Positions 10,301-20,967 of a DNA stretch of 64,000 nt are shown piece after piece. The notes below the pieces were generated by a model. The model had not been told where the DNA came from. It searched no databases and saw only the letters and a program-made list of their open reading frames with translations. Source of the DNA: Petunia secreta (Eukaryota; Streptophyta; Magnoliopsida; Solanales; Solanaceae); the NCBI GenBank assembly GCA_029990175.1, contig JARKIP010000005.1, positions 67,148,501-67,212,500 of the forward strand. Direction: 5' to 3'. The translations under genes and the position numbers were made by a program. Positions within the stretch are counted from its first letter, which is position 1, and the number at the start of each line of letters is the position of its first letter.

Positions 10301-11735
10301 ATCCAACCAGTACCTAGAATTTCAGCTACAAACCTTCATTTGCTTCTACCTATTCAGCGCCACCATATTCTAGTGTAGTCTATAATTGTTGCAATTATTA
10401 TTATTTTTTTGATTAGTTTGACTATTGTTTCTTCTTAACTTGCTATTTGTTTATTACTTGTGCCTGTCTATACCATTATTACCTACATATTTTTTCTAAT
10501 CTTTATTTCCTCTTATTTTGGCATATAACAACTTGGGACGAGTTGAGTAAAACTCACAATCTGGGATTGGCTATTTGCATTGGAGTTGTGTGATCCCTGC
10601 TGCATTTTCAGGCTTGAGATCCTCGAAAATAAAAACTAATAAAATTCAAGGCGTAATAAATTGAGTTTGCTATATCCGGGTTCTACCTTCTAAACTCCTT
10701 CTTTCCCTATTTCCGTTAGAATCCATGTTATAGGATCCCTGAAAATCGGACTAAGACTTTGCATGTTAGAAGCTTGGTAGGATAGCCGCTCTATTAAAGT
10801 TATTATCTTATCGCATGTTTAAAATTGTTTATGCAATTGCTTATCCCGTTTCTTTGGGACTCGCCAATTAGTTTAAGATAATAGGAATCTTTGATTAACT
10901 ATCGAGTGCAAAAGAATCAAAATTAAAATTGTATTCATTTATTCATTATTTATATTTAAGTTAATTATTTATCCATCTACTATTTATTTACTCATTAATT
11001 AAATTATTTAAGCGGTATTTATTTATTTATGATAAATTAATTAATTAATTTATTCATTTATTTAATTATTTAATTTTAATTAATTAATTTATTTGTTTAA
11101 TCAATTATAATTATTTATTTACTTATTTATTTAATTAATCAATTCCTTATTTAATTGAATTCATGTAAATATTTATTTATTTAATTAAGTTATCTATCTA
11201 TCTATTTATTTACCTAATTAATTAATCAATTAACTATTATTATTCATCTAATCATTTATTTAATTTAATTAAGTTATTTATTTACTTTTATTTAGCTCTT
11301 ATTTAATTAATTAATTAATCAAGCAATCATTATTTGATTATTTATTTAATTTCAAATTTTTTTATTTATTTGGCTAAATATGTAGTCAAGCCTTATATTA
11401 TTAATATTATTCATTCTCTATCTATCTTTAATTAAAATTTATCCTAAATTAATTATCTTTAAGTAAATTTGTGAAAATCGCCGGATTAACCGCTTTTAGC
11501 GGATTTTTGAAAGTGCTCCCGTTAGGGACCTTCTTTCGAATTTAATAGAACCACTTACCTAAGGATCTCTGAACTATTTTTCTTTAAATAAGGAATAAAA
11601 TTGCACTCTTTAGTTAACTTAGGTTCCTAATAATCCTTAAATTAGGTGGCGACTCCAACGAAGCCCCTTGGAGTCCCATTTTGTTGAAAATACATCCTGA
11701 TGCATATTTGTGTGCATTTTTGGGAGGGTTCAACA
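7338..11735 (+). mobile_element. Solo LTR, about 4.4 kb, probably Tat/Ogre type
   Basis: Begins TGTTGACACCC and ends GGGTTCAACA, so the ends are inverted (TGTTGA/TCAACA). It is flanked by identical 5-bp copies GTTTC at 7333-7337 and 11736-11740, and splits the gypsy-A pol frame between F and H codons. No coding sequence is present, as expected for an LTR left by recombination between two LTRs. The length and the TGTTGACACCCAATTTTG start fit the very long LTRs of Ogre-like elements. A TATA-like box (GTATATAAG) lies at 8010-8018. A segment starting TGGCGACTCC near 11647 resembles an Arg-tRNA primer site but lies inside the LTR. Strand assignment follows the TATA box and is tentative. Confidence 0.85.
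10920..11460. repeat. AT-rich low-complexity block inside solo LTR
   Basis: About 540 bp composed almost only of ATTT, TTAA and ATTA words (for example ATTAATTAATTTATTCATTT), with no open frame. It lies within the solo LTR at 7338-11735. Confidence 0.85.
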
Positions 11736-11740
11736 GTTTC

Positions 11741-13636
11741 CATGGGTTGGCTAGCTTCTATAGGAGGTTTGTGAGAGGGTTTAGCACTATAGCTGCACCA
11801 TTGACGGAAGTGATAAGGAAGGATAAGGTGTTTGTGTGGGGAAAGGAGCAAGAAGAGGCTTTTGTAAAATTGAAGGAAGTTCTTAGTTCCACACCCCTTC
11901 TCCAATTACCAAACGTTGATAAGACCTTTGAGATTGAATGTGATGCTAGTGGAGTAGGTATTAGGGCCGTGTTGATGCAAGAGCAAAAGCCTATTGCCTA
12001 CTTTAGTGAGAAACTCAAGGGAGCAACCACTAAATATTCCACCTATGACAAAGAGTTGTATGCTTTAGTGAGGGCATTGGCTCATTGGCAACATTACCTT
12101 TGGTCCAAAGAGTTTGTAATTCGAACCGACCACCAATCCTTAAATCACCTCAAGTCCCAAGAGAAATTGAATGTGAGGCATGCCAAATGGGTGGAGTTTC
12201 TTGAGACTTTTCCCTATGTCATCCATTACAAAAAGGGGAAGGAGAATATAGTGGCGGATTCCTTATCCCACAAATTTGTGCTTCAATCAAGAAGGCACTT
12301 GTTGTTAAACACATTGGGGGTCCAAAATCATGGGCTTTGAGAGTATGAGGGAAATGTATATTGATGGCCCGGAGTTTGGAGAACTTTATGTTAATTGTGA
12401 AGTGGAGGAAAGGGGTAGAAGAGTCAATCGATTGTGTGGAGAGGAGGAAGTTAGTAGTGATGTGGACAAGAAGAGGTATCAAGAGTTTGATGGCTTTTTG
12501 TTTAGGAATGGAAAACTATGTGTGCCTACTTCTTGGAGGGAATTACTAGTAAGGGAAGCCCGTAGTAGGGGACTAATGGGGCATTTTGGTGTGGGCAAAA
12601 CGATGGGGATTCTTAAGGAAAAATTCTTTTGGCCTAAGATGAAAGTGGATGTTGTGAGAGTGTGTGGCCAATGCTTAGAGTGTAGGCAAACCAAGTCAAA
12701 GCTACTTCCATATGGTTTGTATTCACCCTTTCCCATTCTCTTAGGTCCTTGGCTTGATATCTCCATGGATTTTGTCCTTGGATTGCCTAGGACTAAAAGG
12801 GGCAAGGATAGCATTTTTGTGGTTGTTAATAGATTTTCAAAAATGGGTCACTTCATTCCATGTCACAAGGTTGATGATGCACTTCACATAGCTAACTTGT
12901 TTGTTGACAATGTGCTCAAATTACATGGGGTCCCAAAAACTATCGTTAGTGATAGGGATCTCAAGTTTCTTAGTCACTTTTGGAAGGAGCTTTGGGGGAG
13001 GCTTGGCACAAAGTTGTTGTTCTCTACTTCTTGCTACCCCCCAAATTGATGGCCAAACCGAGGTTGTTAATAGAACCTTGGGTGCCATGCTTAGAGCTAT
13101 GTTCAAGGGGAAACTTGCTTCTTGGGAAGAACACCTACCCTTGATTGAATTTGCTCATAATAAGACTATGCACACATCTACTTACATGATACCATTTGAA
13201 GTTGTGTATGGCTTTAATCCCCTTACCCCCTTGGATCTTACGCCTTTGTCTAGTGATGTTGTCTTAAGCCTAGATGCCAAGGTGCGAGCTCAAGAAATGA
13301 AGCAACTTCATGAGCAAGTAAGGCAACAACTTGAGAAGAAAAATCAAGAAGTTGCCAAGAAAGCAAACAAAGAAAGGAAGAGGATAATCTTTGAGCCCGG
13401 TGATTGGGTGTGAGCTCATTTCCGGAAGGATCGGTTCCCAAACAAGAGGACGAGCAAATTGATGCCTAGAGGAGATGGCCCATTTCAAGTCCTTGAACGC
13501 CTCAATGACAATGCGTACAAAGTGGAATTGCCTAGTGAATACCAAGTGCACAACACGTTTAATGTGTGTGACTTGTCTCCCTTCGAAGTTAAAGATCAAG
13601 TGAATCCGTGGACGGATTCTTCTCAAGATGGGGAGA
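11741..13636 (+). pseudogene. gypsy-A RNase H and integrase, second part of pol
   Basis: Continues pol after the solo LTR. RNase H spans about 11900-12280 (FEIECDASG, TYDKELYALVRAL, TDHQSL). The integrase zinc-binding motif follows (H at GHFGVGKT, CxxC at CGQCLEC). The catalytic region has DISMDF near 12755 and SDRD near 12950, and the DDE glutamate region continues in another frame (GQTEVVNR near 13055). A frameshift lies at about 13025-13045. A Trp codon has become a stop at 13411-13413, after PGDWV. The C-terminal segment (LMPRGDGPFQVLERLNDNAY, FNVCDLSPF) is typical of chromovirus-like elements. The lineage is not assigned more exactly. Confidence 0.9.
13624..13636 (+). promoter_or_regulatory. 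Polypurine tract of gypsy-A
   Basis: AAGATGGGGAGAA directly precedes the LTR start TGATGCAACG. It matches in position and style the tract AAGAAGGAGAGGA before the 3' LTR of the outer nested element at 42001. It lies inside the open end of pol, which runs on into the LTR. Confidence 0.7.
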
Positions 13637-14393
13637 ATGATGCAACGCGACGCTCATCCAAGCCCTTCACGAGGAGCCAAGCTAGGGAGTTGCAACCGCT
13701 ACAGGTAATGTTTACACAGCTTGAACTGATTGGGCAAGTCTTGGGGGTTCCAGGGCAGTTTTGCGTGCTTACTGCCTCTGGAACTGAAAATGCTCAGCGC
13801 GATCGCGCGTGCATAGACGCGATCACGGAAAGGGAAAAAGAGGAGCTTCGCGATCGCGAGTCCCAGACGCGATCGCGTGTTGTTGAAAATGAAGACCTGC
13901 ACGACCGCGCGTTCACAGATGCGATCGCGCAAGAGACAGGTTGAAGATTTGCCTGCACGATCGCGTGACCATAGCCGCGACCGCGTAGCATGAATTAAAT
14001 CTCAGTGCGATAGCGTGCATCACTGCGCGATCGTGCTGAGACGAAGATCAGAAAGCCAACCAGTGGCTAATGACTTGAAGCCCATTGTTAAGGGTTAATT
14101 AAGGCATTTGCCTATGTATAAATACTTTGAAAGTCATTAGTAGACCTAGTTTTGATGAATATTGATAATTGTGAGGATTTGGCTTAGCTTGTTTGCTTAA
14201 GCATCATTAATGTCCTTAATTTGTAATTAGCTTAGCTAATTGAGGATCAAATAGCTAGGGTTCTCTTGTTTAGATGATTAAGATGATAATTAAGTTAATT
14301 CTTCCCTAATTACTTTTTTTAATTATTCTCTAAATCAATTGGGTCTTGCTTTTAATTCTTGTCTTTTATTTTGTGTTTTTAATTTTCATATCA
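13637..14393 (+). repeat. gypsy-A 3' LTR
   Basis: 757 bp, TGATGCAACG to TTTCATATCA, same length as and homologous to the inverted LTR at 2273-3029. A TATA box (TATAAATA) is at 14117-14124. The U3 region upstream of it carries exact GCGATCGC octamers starting at 13799, 13850, 13869 and 13921, plus variants to about 14034. The adjoining five bases AGGAG (14394-14398) match, with one mismatch, those outside the other LTR. The LTR is co-oriented with the PMEI gene and ends about 320 bp before its start codon. Confidence 0.85.
14117..14124 (+). promoter_or_regulatory. TATA box of gypsy-A 3' LTR
   Basis: TATAAATA in the middle of the LTR, with the palindrome-rich U3 upstream. Transcription from it would run through U5 into the PMEI gene, which is on the same strand. 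Confidence 0.55.
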
Positions 14394-14572
14394 AGGAGTC
14401 TGTAATCTTGAGAACTAATCAGAGTCAATATTTTAGTTACGCAAAAGGGAAGTACTATTTTGAAGTAATACAAATTAAATGGAGTCAATAGTTTCGCCGT
14501 GTGAAACAACTTAAATATTCAAAAAAAGAAGAGACATAAGAAAGGTAAAAATCATTTAATGTTGAAACAAGA

Positions 14573-14579
14573 TATAAAG
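14573..14579 (+). promoter_or_regulatory. TATA box of the PMEI gene
   Basis: TATAAAG lies 138 bp before the preferred ATG at 14711 and 45 bp before an in-frame upstream ATG at 14618. The whole non-LTR promoter is at most about 180 bp, because the gypsy-A LTR ends at 14393. Confidence 0.5.
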
Positions 14580-14710
14580 AACTCGAAAGGAAATATAGTA
14601 GTAAAAATCTGCCATTAATGCAAAATCAATCAATAGCCTTCTCTTGCAAGAATTTAAGACGATTCACTATAAAACAACAACTCGTTTGGGCTTTCTCTTG
14701 GAACAAAATA

Positions 14711-15301
14711 ATGTCTTCTTTAAACAATTTTTTCCTTCTCTTCACATTGTATATCATCCTCCTTTCTTCACAGACCACTGCAGGAAACAATAAAGTTTCT
14801 TCTGATTTACTTGCTATGGCATGCAATGGTAAAGGTTGGGAAAGCTGGGATACCGACTTATGTTTAAGAATTTTGAAGTCGAGACCAAATATTGTGTCCG
14901 CAAAAAATGATCGAGTTAACTTCACACTTCGTATTATTGAATCGGGCATAGAGAACACAACAAATACACAAACATATATAAAACAAAGGCTCAATGACAC
15001 CAAGATCAGTCGAGGTTTAAAATTGGCTCTAAAAGAGTGTGTTGATTGCTTTCAAGCTGGGATTTGGGGTTTTAGAAGTGCACATGGTGAGATTAAGGAT
15101 GATAAAGAATACATGACAGCAGACTATGATCTTCTTGTGATCTATGAGCAAGTGGCACGTTGTGGATTTTTTTTATCTGATTATAAAGTTAAGGAACCAG
15201 TGGTTTCAATTGGTATGAAATATGTGTTTTATTTTAGTCGAGCAGCAGTGAATATTGTGGAGGATCTTGAATCTACTACGCCCCCGCCACCACCTTTTTG
15301 A
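14711..15301 (+). CDS. Secreted invertase/pectin methylesterase inhibitor-like protein
   Basis: Intact single-exon frame of 196 residues, the usual size for the PMEI family (about 150-200). The N-terminus is a hydrophobic signal peptide (MSSLNNFFLLFTLYIILLSS), so the product should enter the secretory pathway and act in the cell wall or vacuole. Conserved cysteines are visible at MAC and DLC (first disulfide pair of the family), KEC, an extra VDC, and ARCGF. Three N-glycosylation sequons (NFT, NTT, NDT) occur before the four-helix core. The family inhibits plant invertases or pectin methylesterases by 1:1 complex formation; which target applies here cannot be told. The tail STTPPPPPF is proline-rich. 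An in-frame ATG at 14618 would add 31 residues; 14711 is preferred because it begins the signal peptide. A broken paralogue lies at 4272-4925. Confidence 0.85.
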   Translation: MSSLNNFFLLFTLYIILLSSQTTAGNNKVSSDLLAMACNGKGWESWDTDLCLRILKSRPNIVSAKNDRVNFTLRIIESGIENTTNTQTYIKQRLNDTKISRGLKLALKECVDCFQAGIWGFRSAHGEIKDDKEYMTADYDLLVIYEQVARCGFFLSDYKVKEPVVSIGMKYVFYFSRAAVNIVEDLESTTPPPPPF

Positions 15302-16577
15302 TTTATGGCTTATCAATGTATTAGCTTCTTTTAGAAGACTGTTAAATTGTTTTTTCTTAATGTAATGATATAGTTTAAAATAAATTACCTATATATTAAG
15401 ATCTATAATGAGATCTATAATGACATCGGATATTGTCTTCACTAGGCTACAAAGTTTTTTTTTTTCTTTTAACCATATGTTATCTCAGACTTTGCGACAG
15501 ATTGGCACCACGAAATATCCAATGAAGGAGAAGTATTTCTTATTAGAGATTTCTCCATTTTTAAGGCTCGAACCCAAAATTTTTAATAGAGTGTAGAGAA
15601 CACATTTATCTCATGATATTCTTTGTTTGTATTAGGCTACAATTAACCCAAAAGCCTTAATTTCAGATTTCTATTCTCCATAAAGAGAAGTATTACAGTG
15701 CATAAAGAATTTATTATTACCTCAAATTTTAATCAATGATGATATTGCAGATTGGTTTTGACAAAGTTAAAGATGGTGAGACTGTAAATGCAATTAATGG
15801 TGATCTCATCAAGTAGTTTGACTAGACAAAATTGCAAGCAAGTACTGACTTCATTGTCTAATTTTTTACTTTTCCTAAAAAGAATTATATAATTCATAAT
15901 ACACAACAAATTTGATTCTTGTTGAGATCATTCATGACATTGGATGTGTTCATGGTCAAACTTATTTGGGAACTTTTCAATGTCCCTTCCTATACTTTTT
16001 AATGGAACTTTCTTAAACTTCTACAGCCTCAAATTTGGATCTTTGGTAACAAAAAGTATATAAAGATAGACGCCTCAAATTTTACTTTCTTATACTTCTT
16101 TCAAAATTTTATTTGAAAGTTAAAGTTGTAACCAATTATGACTTTAAAATATTTTATTCACACCTGGTATTCATAGCAAACATTAGAGTTCAAAACGGGT
16201 ACATTGGATATTGAGAAAATATCTAATTTAGAAATTTTAAATTTGGAAACCGGAACAAAATTAACATAACTCTTCCCCTTTCCACACTAGGGATATTTAA
16301 AGGGATTAGGTGACGAGGAGAAATGATGTCCCTTCTTTTCTATAACGTTGGTGTCCCAACCAGCTTGGCACGCACCTCTACTATTTCACTGAAACCTACT
16401 ATTGCCACCAACACATAACTCACATATAGAACGAAATCACCTCGTATTTTTGTTTCCACTATGATTTGATCCTTAGATCTCATTAAAGAGAAAGGCAATC
16501 TGTTGATAATTGATTCCCAATTATTAAAGTTTAAACAAATAAGAGAATCAAAACAGAAATTAGAGGAAAAAAACTTA
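15302..16577. other. PMEI 3' flank and intergenic sequence
   Basis: 15390-15970 is the duplicated 3' flank matched by the inverted copy at 3580-4271. From 15971 to 16577 only AT-rich sequence is seen. A minus-strand frame at 16340-16585 has no recognisable domain and is not called. Confidence 0.5.
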
Positions 16578-17570
16578 GGGGTCATTTGTTTTTATTGAGA
16601 TTACGAGATGTGAACTTGAATATACATCTGAATATTAAGATGTGGTATTAAGTTCTGAACACTAATTGATTAAGACTGTTTGTTTTTCCAACATCTGAAT
16701 ATTTATAATTTATATTTATTCTTTATTAAAATTTATACATACTATAAACTATTATATCCACGAGATATTAGATTTTAAGCTGCTGGTTTCTGGTGGTATG
16801 ACGGTGGTGTTTTGTAGTAGCGATTGTTAGCAGTTGTAGTGTTGGTGGTGGTTGTGTGATGTGGTGGTTTGATGGTATATGTGGTTGGTGGTAGTGACTA
16901 GCAGTATCGGCGGTGGTAGGTAATTATGGTGGTGGTGCTTGGTAGTGAAGGTAGTTGTGTTTGTGGCGGTGGTTAGTATTGATTGGCGGGTGGTGGTGAT
17001 CATTGTGCTAATGACAATGATAACAGCAGTGCTAGGTATACGCAGTGGTGGTGGTTATTGTAATGGTGGAGGTGGTCGGTGGTAGTAGTGGTGGTTGACA
17101 ATTGCCGTTAGTGGAAGGTGGTCGTGGTTAAGGAGTTGCAGTGGTAGAGGTGGCGGTGGTTGATAGAGATAATGGTTGTTGTGATGGTGGAGGTGATTGG
17201 TGTGGTAGTGATAGTTAGTGGTTGGTGGTTGTAGCAATAGGTTATGATGGTATAAGTGGTTAGTGGTTGTTGTTGATGGCTAGTGATAGCTGATGGTGGT
17301 TAGTAGTGGTAGACAATGGTGGTGGTGGACTGCTAGTGGTGGTTGGCAGTGGTGGTTACCGATTGTGGTAGTGCGTGGTAGTTAGTCGTGTAATATATGT
17401 AGGGGTGGTGAACCTCTTAATGGTATTAAGACTTTGCTCAAAATCTTAATTATACAGATCTATTAAGAGCCATTAAGTGGTTAAATCTTAATAAAAACAA
17501 ATGCACTTAATGTGCCGAGGTCTGTACCATTCAGATTCAGATCTCCATTAAGTGCAAACAAATGAGGCCT
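16578..17570. mobile_element. Non-autonomous TIR element with GGTGGT-rich core
   Basis: About 990 bp, bounded by GGGGTCATTTGTTT on the left and AAACAAATGAGGCC on the right, an inverted repeat of about 14 bp with two mismatches. The subterminal regions are also partly inverted (ATCTGAAT near 16625 and 16690, and ATTCAGAT near 17531). The middle is an irregular GGTGGT-type repeat (16793-17400). No transposase frame is present. The target duplication is not clear, so superfamily assignment (hAT-like or other) is left open. Confidence 0.55.
16793..17400. repeat. Irregular GGTGGT/GTGGTGG microsatellite-like tract
   Basis: About 600 bp in which G and T dominate the plus strand, with repeated words GGTGGTGGT, GGTTGGTGG and GTGGTAGT. 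The period is not strict. Frames in it (for example minus 17055-17237, His/Pro-rich) come from base composition. Confidence 0.85.
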
Positions 17571-17793
17571 AGATCATTTGCCATGGTCCCTCAAAACTAT
17601 GGAAGTTGAAGCATGAGCACACTACATTATAACAAAGTACTTAACTCCATATGTTTATATATGAGGTGGTTACAACTTACATAACATCCCTCAAGACTAA
17701 GCAATCTTGAATAGGAGACAAGAATACTAAACTAAAAGAATATAAGTATCACAACAAATGAAGACTAGCAAAATTATTGCCTGACATTGGCTC
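17571..17793 (-). other. Likely 3' untranslated region of the eEF1B copy
   Basis: Between the GGTGGT element and the ancestral stop codon of the eEF1B pseudogene at 17794-17796. No open frame of note apart from the short frameshift extension ending at 17774. Confidence 0.35.
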
Positions 17794-17958
17794 TTAGATT
17801 TTGTTGAACGCGACAAATGTCACAGCTCTGCACAAATTCATCGCAAGGCTTGACAGTTAGACGTTCCTCAACGAGAGAATCGACAGAGACAAGGTCATCC
17901 ACGATTGTCAGCAAGTTCTGCAGCTTCTTGATCCCATAACCAACCGGTACCAATTTGG
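17794..17958 (-). pseudogene. eEF1B terminal exon with 1-bp frameshift
   Basis: 165 bp after acceptor CTGCAG. It encodes the best conserved part of the exchange domain (VGYGIKKLQ, TIVDDLVSVDSLVEERLTV, SCDI). The family ends in SCDIVAFNKI. Here an extra A:T pair in the run at 17815-17817 changes the end to SCDICRVQQ and moves the stop from 17794 to 17774. The upstream split Ser codon joins exactly with the exon ending at 18071. Confidence 0.9.
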
Positions 17959-18070
17959 CTGCAGAAAAAGGCAAAGAAAAGAAGAACAAGTTGTCAGTGA
18001 ACAAGCAGAAAAAATCTTGAGTAGAAATAACTTTTAATGAGACATAAGGGTTGGAAAAAAAAAGTCGTAC

Positions 18071-18132
18071 ATGCTCCCCAGGAAAGCCCTTCCATCTGAA
18101 TTCTCCGAGCAGCTTCCTCCAGCTTCTTCATA
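18071..18132 (-). pseudogene. eEF1B exon remnant next to LTR insert
   Basis: 62 bp from T of a split codon through MKKLEEAARRIQMEGLSWGA to the donor GCAT|GTACGA. In the family this exon also carries the preceding KESGKSSV and DVKPWDDETD region. That region is absent here, and the LTR-like sequence starts immediately upstream on the minus strand. Confidence 0.8.
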
Positions 18133-19907
18133 TGTGACATTTTATTTTTTCCATGCTATGAAAATAATGTAATTTTAAAACAAAACTTCAATAAATTAAT
18201 TTTGAGACAAAACTCATCCTGAAATGGTATCAATAAAAATAAATAACTTTATTATTTCTGTGCAAGATCATACAAAATGGACAACCATACCCAACCACTA
18301 GAATGTCTACGAAGCCTCTAAGAATTAATATCTGACACTACTACTAATAATAAGAAAGGATGAACAATAAAGAACCTCCACGAACAAATGCAGAGCTCTT
18401 CAATCGACTGGTTAGTGGGAGAGTATCCTAGCTCTTAGCCTGCTTACCTGCAAAACTTGCGCCTACATTGGCATAGATTCCCATGAAGAGAACGTTAGTA
18501 CACCACGACGGTACTCAGTGAGTCTCAACGAACCCTCACTAAAGCGGGAACGAGATATTTAAAAGAAACTTGAAATGCACATAATTCATTAAAACCATGA
18601 GAATGTAAAACATTTAAAGAAAACCAAAATAACTTGAAACAATAAAATTCTAAACTTTAAACATAAATATATACATGTTTCTTTACTTTTTGGAGAGTAC
18701 CAATTAATTCTGACATAACATGATTACATAAAGGCACCGTGTGATCGGCACGGGTACGATCCCCGCCTGATCGATAGGCCCCTTCACTGTTGCATATTTT
18801 GTGCCTTGGCTGTGTCAGGAAAATCTTATAATAAACTCCTACTCTTGCACGAGTAGTTTCGGGGTCAATGTTAACCACTAAAGGTCATGAAACCCTTCTC
18901 AGAATCTAAAGGTAACTCCCAAAATATTTATATAAAATTTTACTTGACTACTTTAAACTCCAATAAATTCTTTGAACATAATCCATGAATATAAACCATA
19001 ATACTCTTGAGTAAAACATGACATGAATATATGAAGGCATTATTCAATATAATTCTTTAATCCATGAAACTTGATATATAAAATCACGTAAATTTAATGT
19101 AACAAAATATGAACATAAATGTGTATAACTCTATGATAAACTCTTGAACATTAACTAGAATAGGGTTTAGCTAACATGAACTCTCTCGCTCCAATTAAAC
19201 ACATATTAGCTCTTTAAGGCATTTTATCAAATACTTTATAGGCGAGATTTTATGAGTAAAACCACCTTAGTAAAGGGTTATATCAACTCACCTCTATTCT
19301 CCTCGAGCGTAAATGTGAGCTCTAATCTACGCACTTTACGTCAACGAACAACTTTGACAACCAGTAATTTGCGCAATCAATCCCAAAGTTATCATATTTT
19401 TTTCAATTTAAGAACTTAGATTCATATTATAACTTCCTAGGTTTTGAGTAAATCCTTGTTCTTTCGGGAATCTCTATTCTCCATTCTCATTAATAATCTC
19501 AATCCATAAAAATATCTATAAGTAGAATAAACAATTTACCTCTGGAATCTAGAACCCTAGGTTCTTCCTCAAAAGTTGTTGAATGTATTCCTTGAAACAG
19601 TCTTGTAAAGAGGTTGCTAGTTGCTTAGGACTTCTTGAGTAGTTGAAGTTAATGGAAGAAAACAAGAAACTTCTCTGCTTCGAATATCAGTCTCTTTCTC
19701 CTAGGAGAGATGTAATTATTTTTATCCCTTTTCATAATTTTTCCTCCCACTTTCAACATAACTAAATATTTGTACTCTATCCATGATAATTATTTTCACC
19801 ATATACTTTATGCTCAGACCTTGTCACCACATACGAGATGAATTTACTGAAATATTCCTCATGCCAATAGCATCCTGAAACTTAGAAAATAATGAGGAAC
19901 ATTACAC
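18133..19907 (-). mobile_element. LTR-like insert inside an eEF1B exon
   Basis: On the minus strand the segment starts TGTAATGTTCC immediately after the codons for KKKAAE and ends AATGTCACA immediately before those for MKKLEEA. The ends are imperfectly inverted (TGTAATGTT/TGTGACATT) and are TG...CA. About 1.8 kb, no open frame of note, consistent with a solo LTR of a gypsy element. No matching 5-bp duplication is seen (AGAAG on one side, TATGA on the other). About 27 codons of host exon are missing, so insertion was followed by, or accompanied by, deletion. Confidence 0.6.
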
Positions 19908-19979
19908 TTCTGCTGCCTTCTTTTTCTGCTCAGGCTCGTCTCCAAAGAAATCAATATCATCATCGTCGTCGTCAACAGT
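19908..19979 (-). pseudogene. eEF1B acidic exon segment
   Basis: 72 bp, 24 codons, after a CTGCAG acceptor. It encodes the acidic DDDDDD run and the FFGDEPEQ and KKKAAE motif typical of the linker of plant eEF1B beta/delta. Phase 0 at its 5' end fits the 3' end of the exon at 42931-43012. The 3' side runs directly into the LTR-like insert. Confidence 0.8.
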
Positions 19980-20889
19980 CTGCAGGCATTTAATATGTCA
20001 AACTTTCTTTACCGAACCATAAAGCATCAACAACTAGCTCCCAGCTAAAAAATTATCCATTAATTTACCAGATATACAAACAGTAATCAATATAGTGGTT
20101 TGAAATAAAAAAGTAATCGATACAGTAGTTTTTCTCCTCCTCAAATTGACCAATTCTATCAAAGTTCCATCTTAGCAAAACGATTGCAGCCCTATAAGAA
20201 CAAAGAAGAAATAACCAATGAGGCAAGAGAAAATGCAGATGAAACTGAGTGCAAACTGTCCAGTTTAGCATTCACATCACCTCTTCCTAATATCTTCCAG
20301 GCACGACTTTTCTACTTGAAACAAGATCATTCACAAAAGCAGCACCAAGATTATTCACAAAGTAGCTTTTAAAAGAAAAGCTAGCAATCTTTCTAATTGT
20401 TTGATGTTTGTAGCATCAATATCACGACATCCTATAAACTAGATAAAGAAAGCTATAGTCATGAATTTAATTAGAACATACAAAATCTCATTTCTTCAAT
20501 TATTTCATGCCAGAAATGACCCTTAGATAAAATAACTCCCCAAAACTTAATCAAATGATCCCTCATGTAAGATTTATCCTATACCTTCAGCGGCCATAGC
20601 CAAAGAATTTAGGCCAAGAATTTACTAGCTATCTCATCCAATGAAGAACTAAACTTCAATCCTAGAATATACCATTTATAAAGGAATATGTTCAGAATGT
20701 GTGTGTGAGAGAGAGAGTGAGAGAGAGAGAGCACAACACAGTAGATACTAATCTCTCCAGTCGAGTCTAAATGACTCCTACTATTTATCGGACGTTCCAA
20801 ATGTTTAAGATTACTGCTACTTTCCAACTAATCTTAAACTTTCTTCATTTGCCACTAACATGACATATATTTTATAAAGATCCACTAAT

Positions 20890-20894
<5 letters not shown>
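19980..20894 (-). other. eEF1B intron sequence, no gene seen
   Basis: AT-rich intron DNA with a short GA repeat at about 20706-20731. No coding frame or structured RNA was recognised. Confidence 0.5.
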
Positions 20895-20962
<68 letters not shown>

Positions 20963-20967
20963 CACAC
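20895..20967. repeat. TA/AC compound microsatellite at insertion site
   Basis: (TA)29 at 20895-20952, followed by an (AC) run to 20967. The outer retrotransposon begins immediately after it. The AC run resumes at 42815 (CACACACATA), so the element inserted into the microsatellite. The target duplication CACAC is therefore consistent but not diagnostic. Confidence 0.9.

Noticed and set aside
16340..16585. Minus-strand frame of 81 residues near the GGTGGT element
   Set aside because: No recognisable domain, no paralogue in the window, and it overlaps the element boundary.
18657..18878. Minus-strand frame of 73 residues
   Set aside because: It is within the LTR-like insert that interrupts the eEF1B exon; no domain seen.
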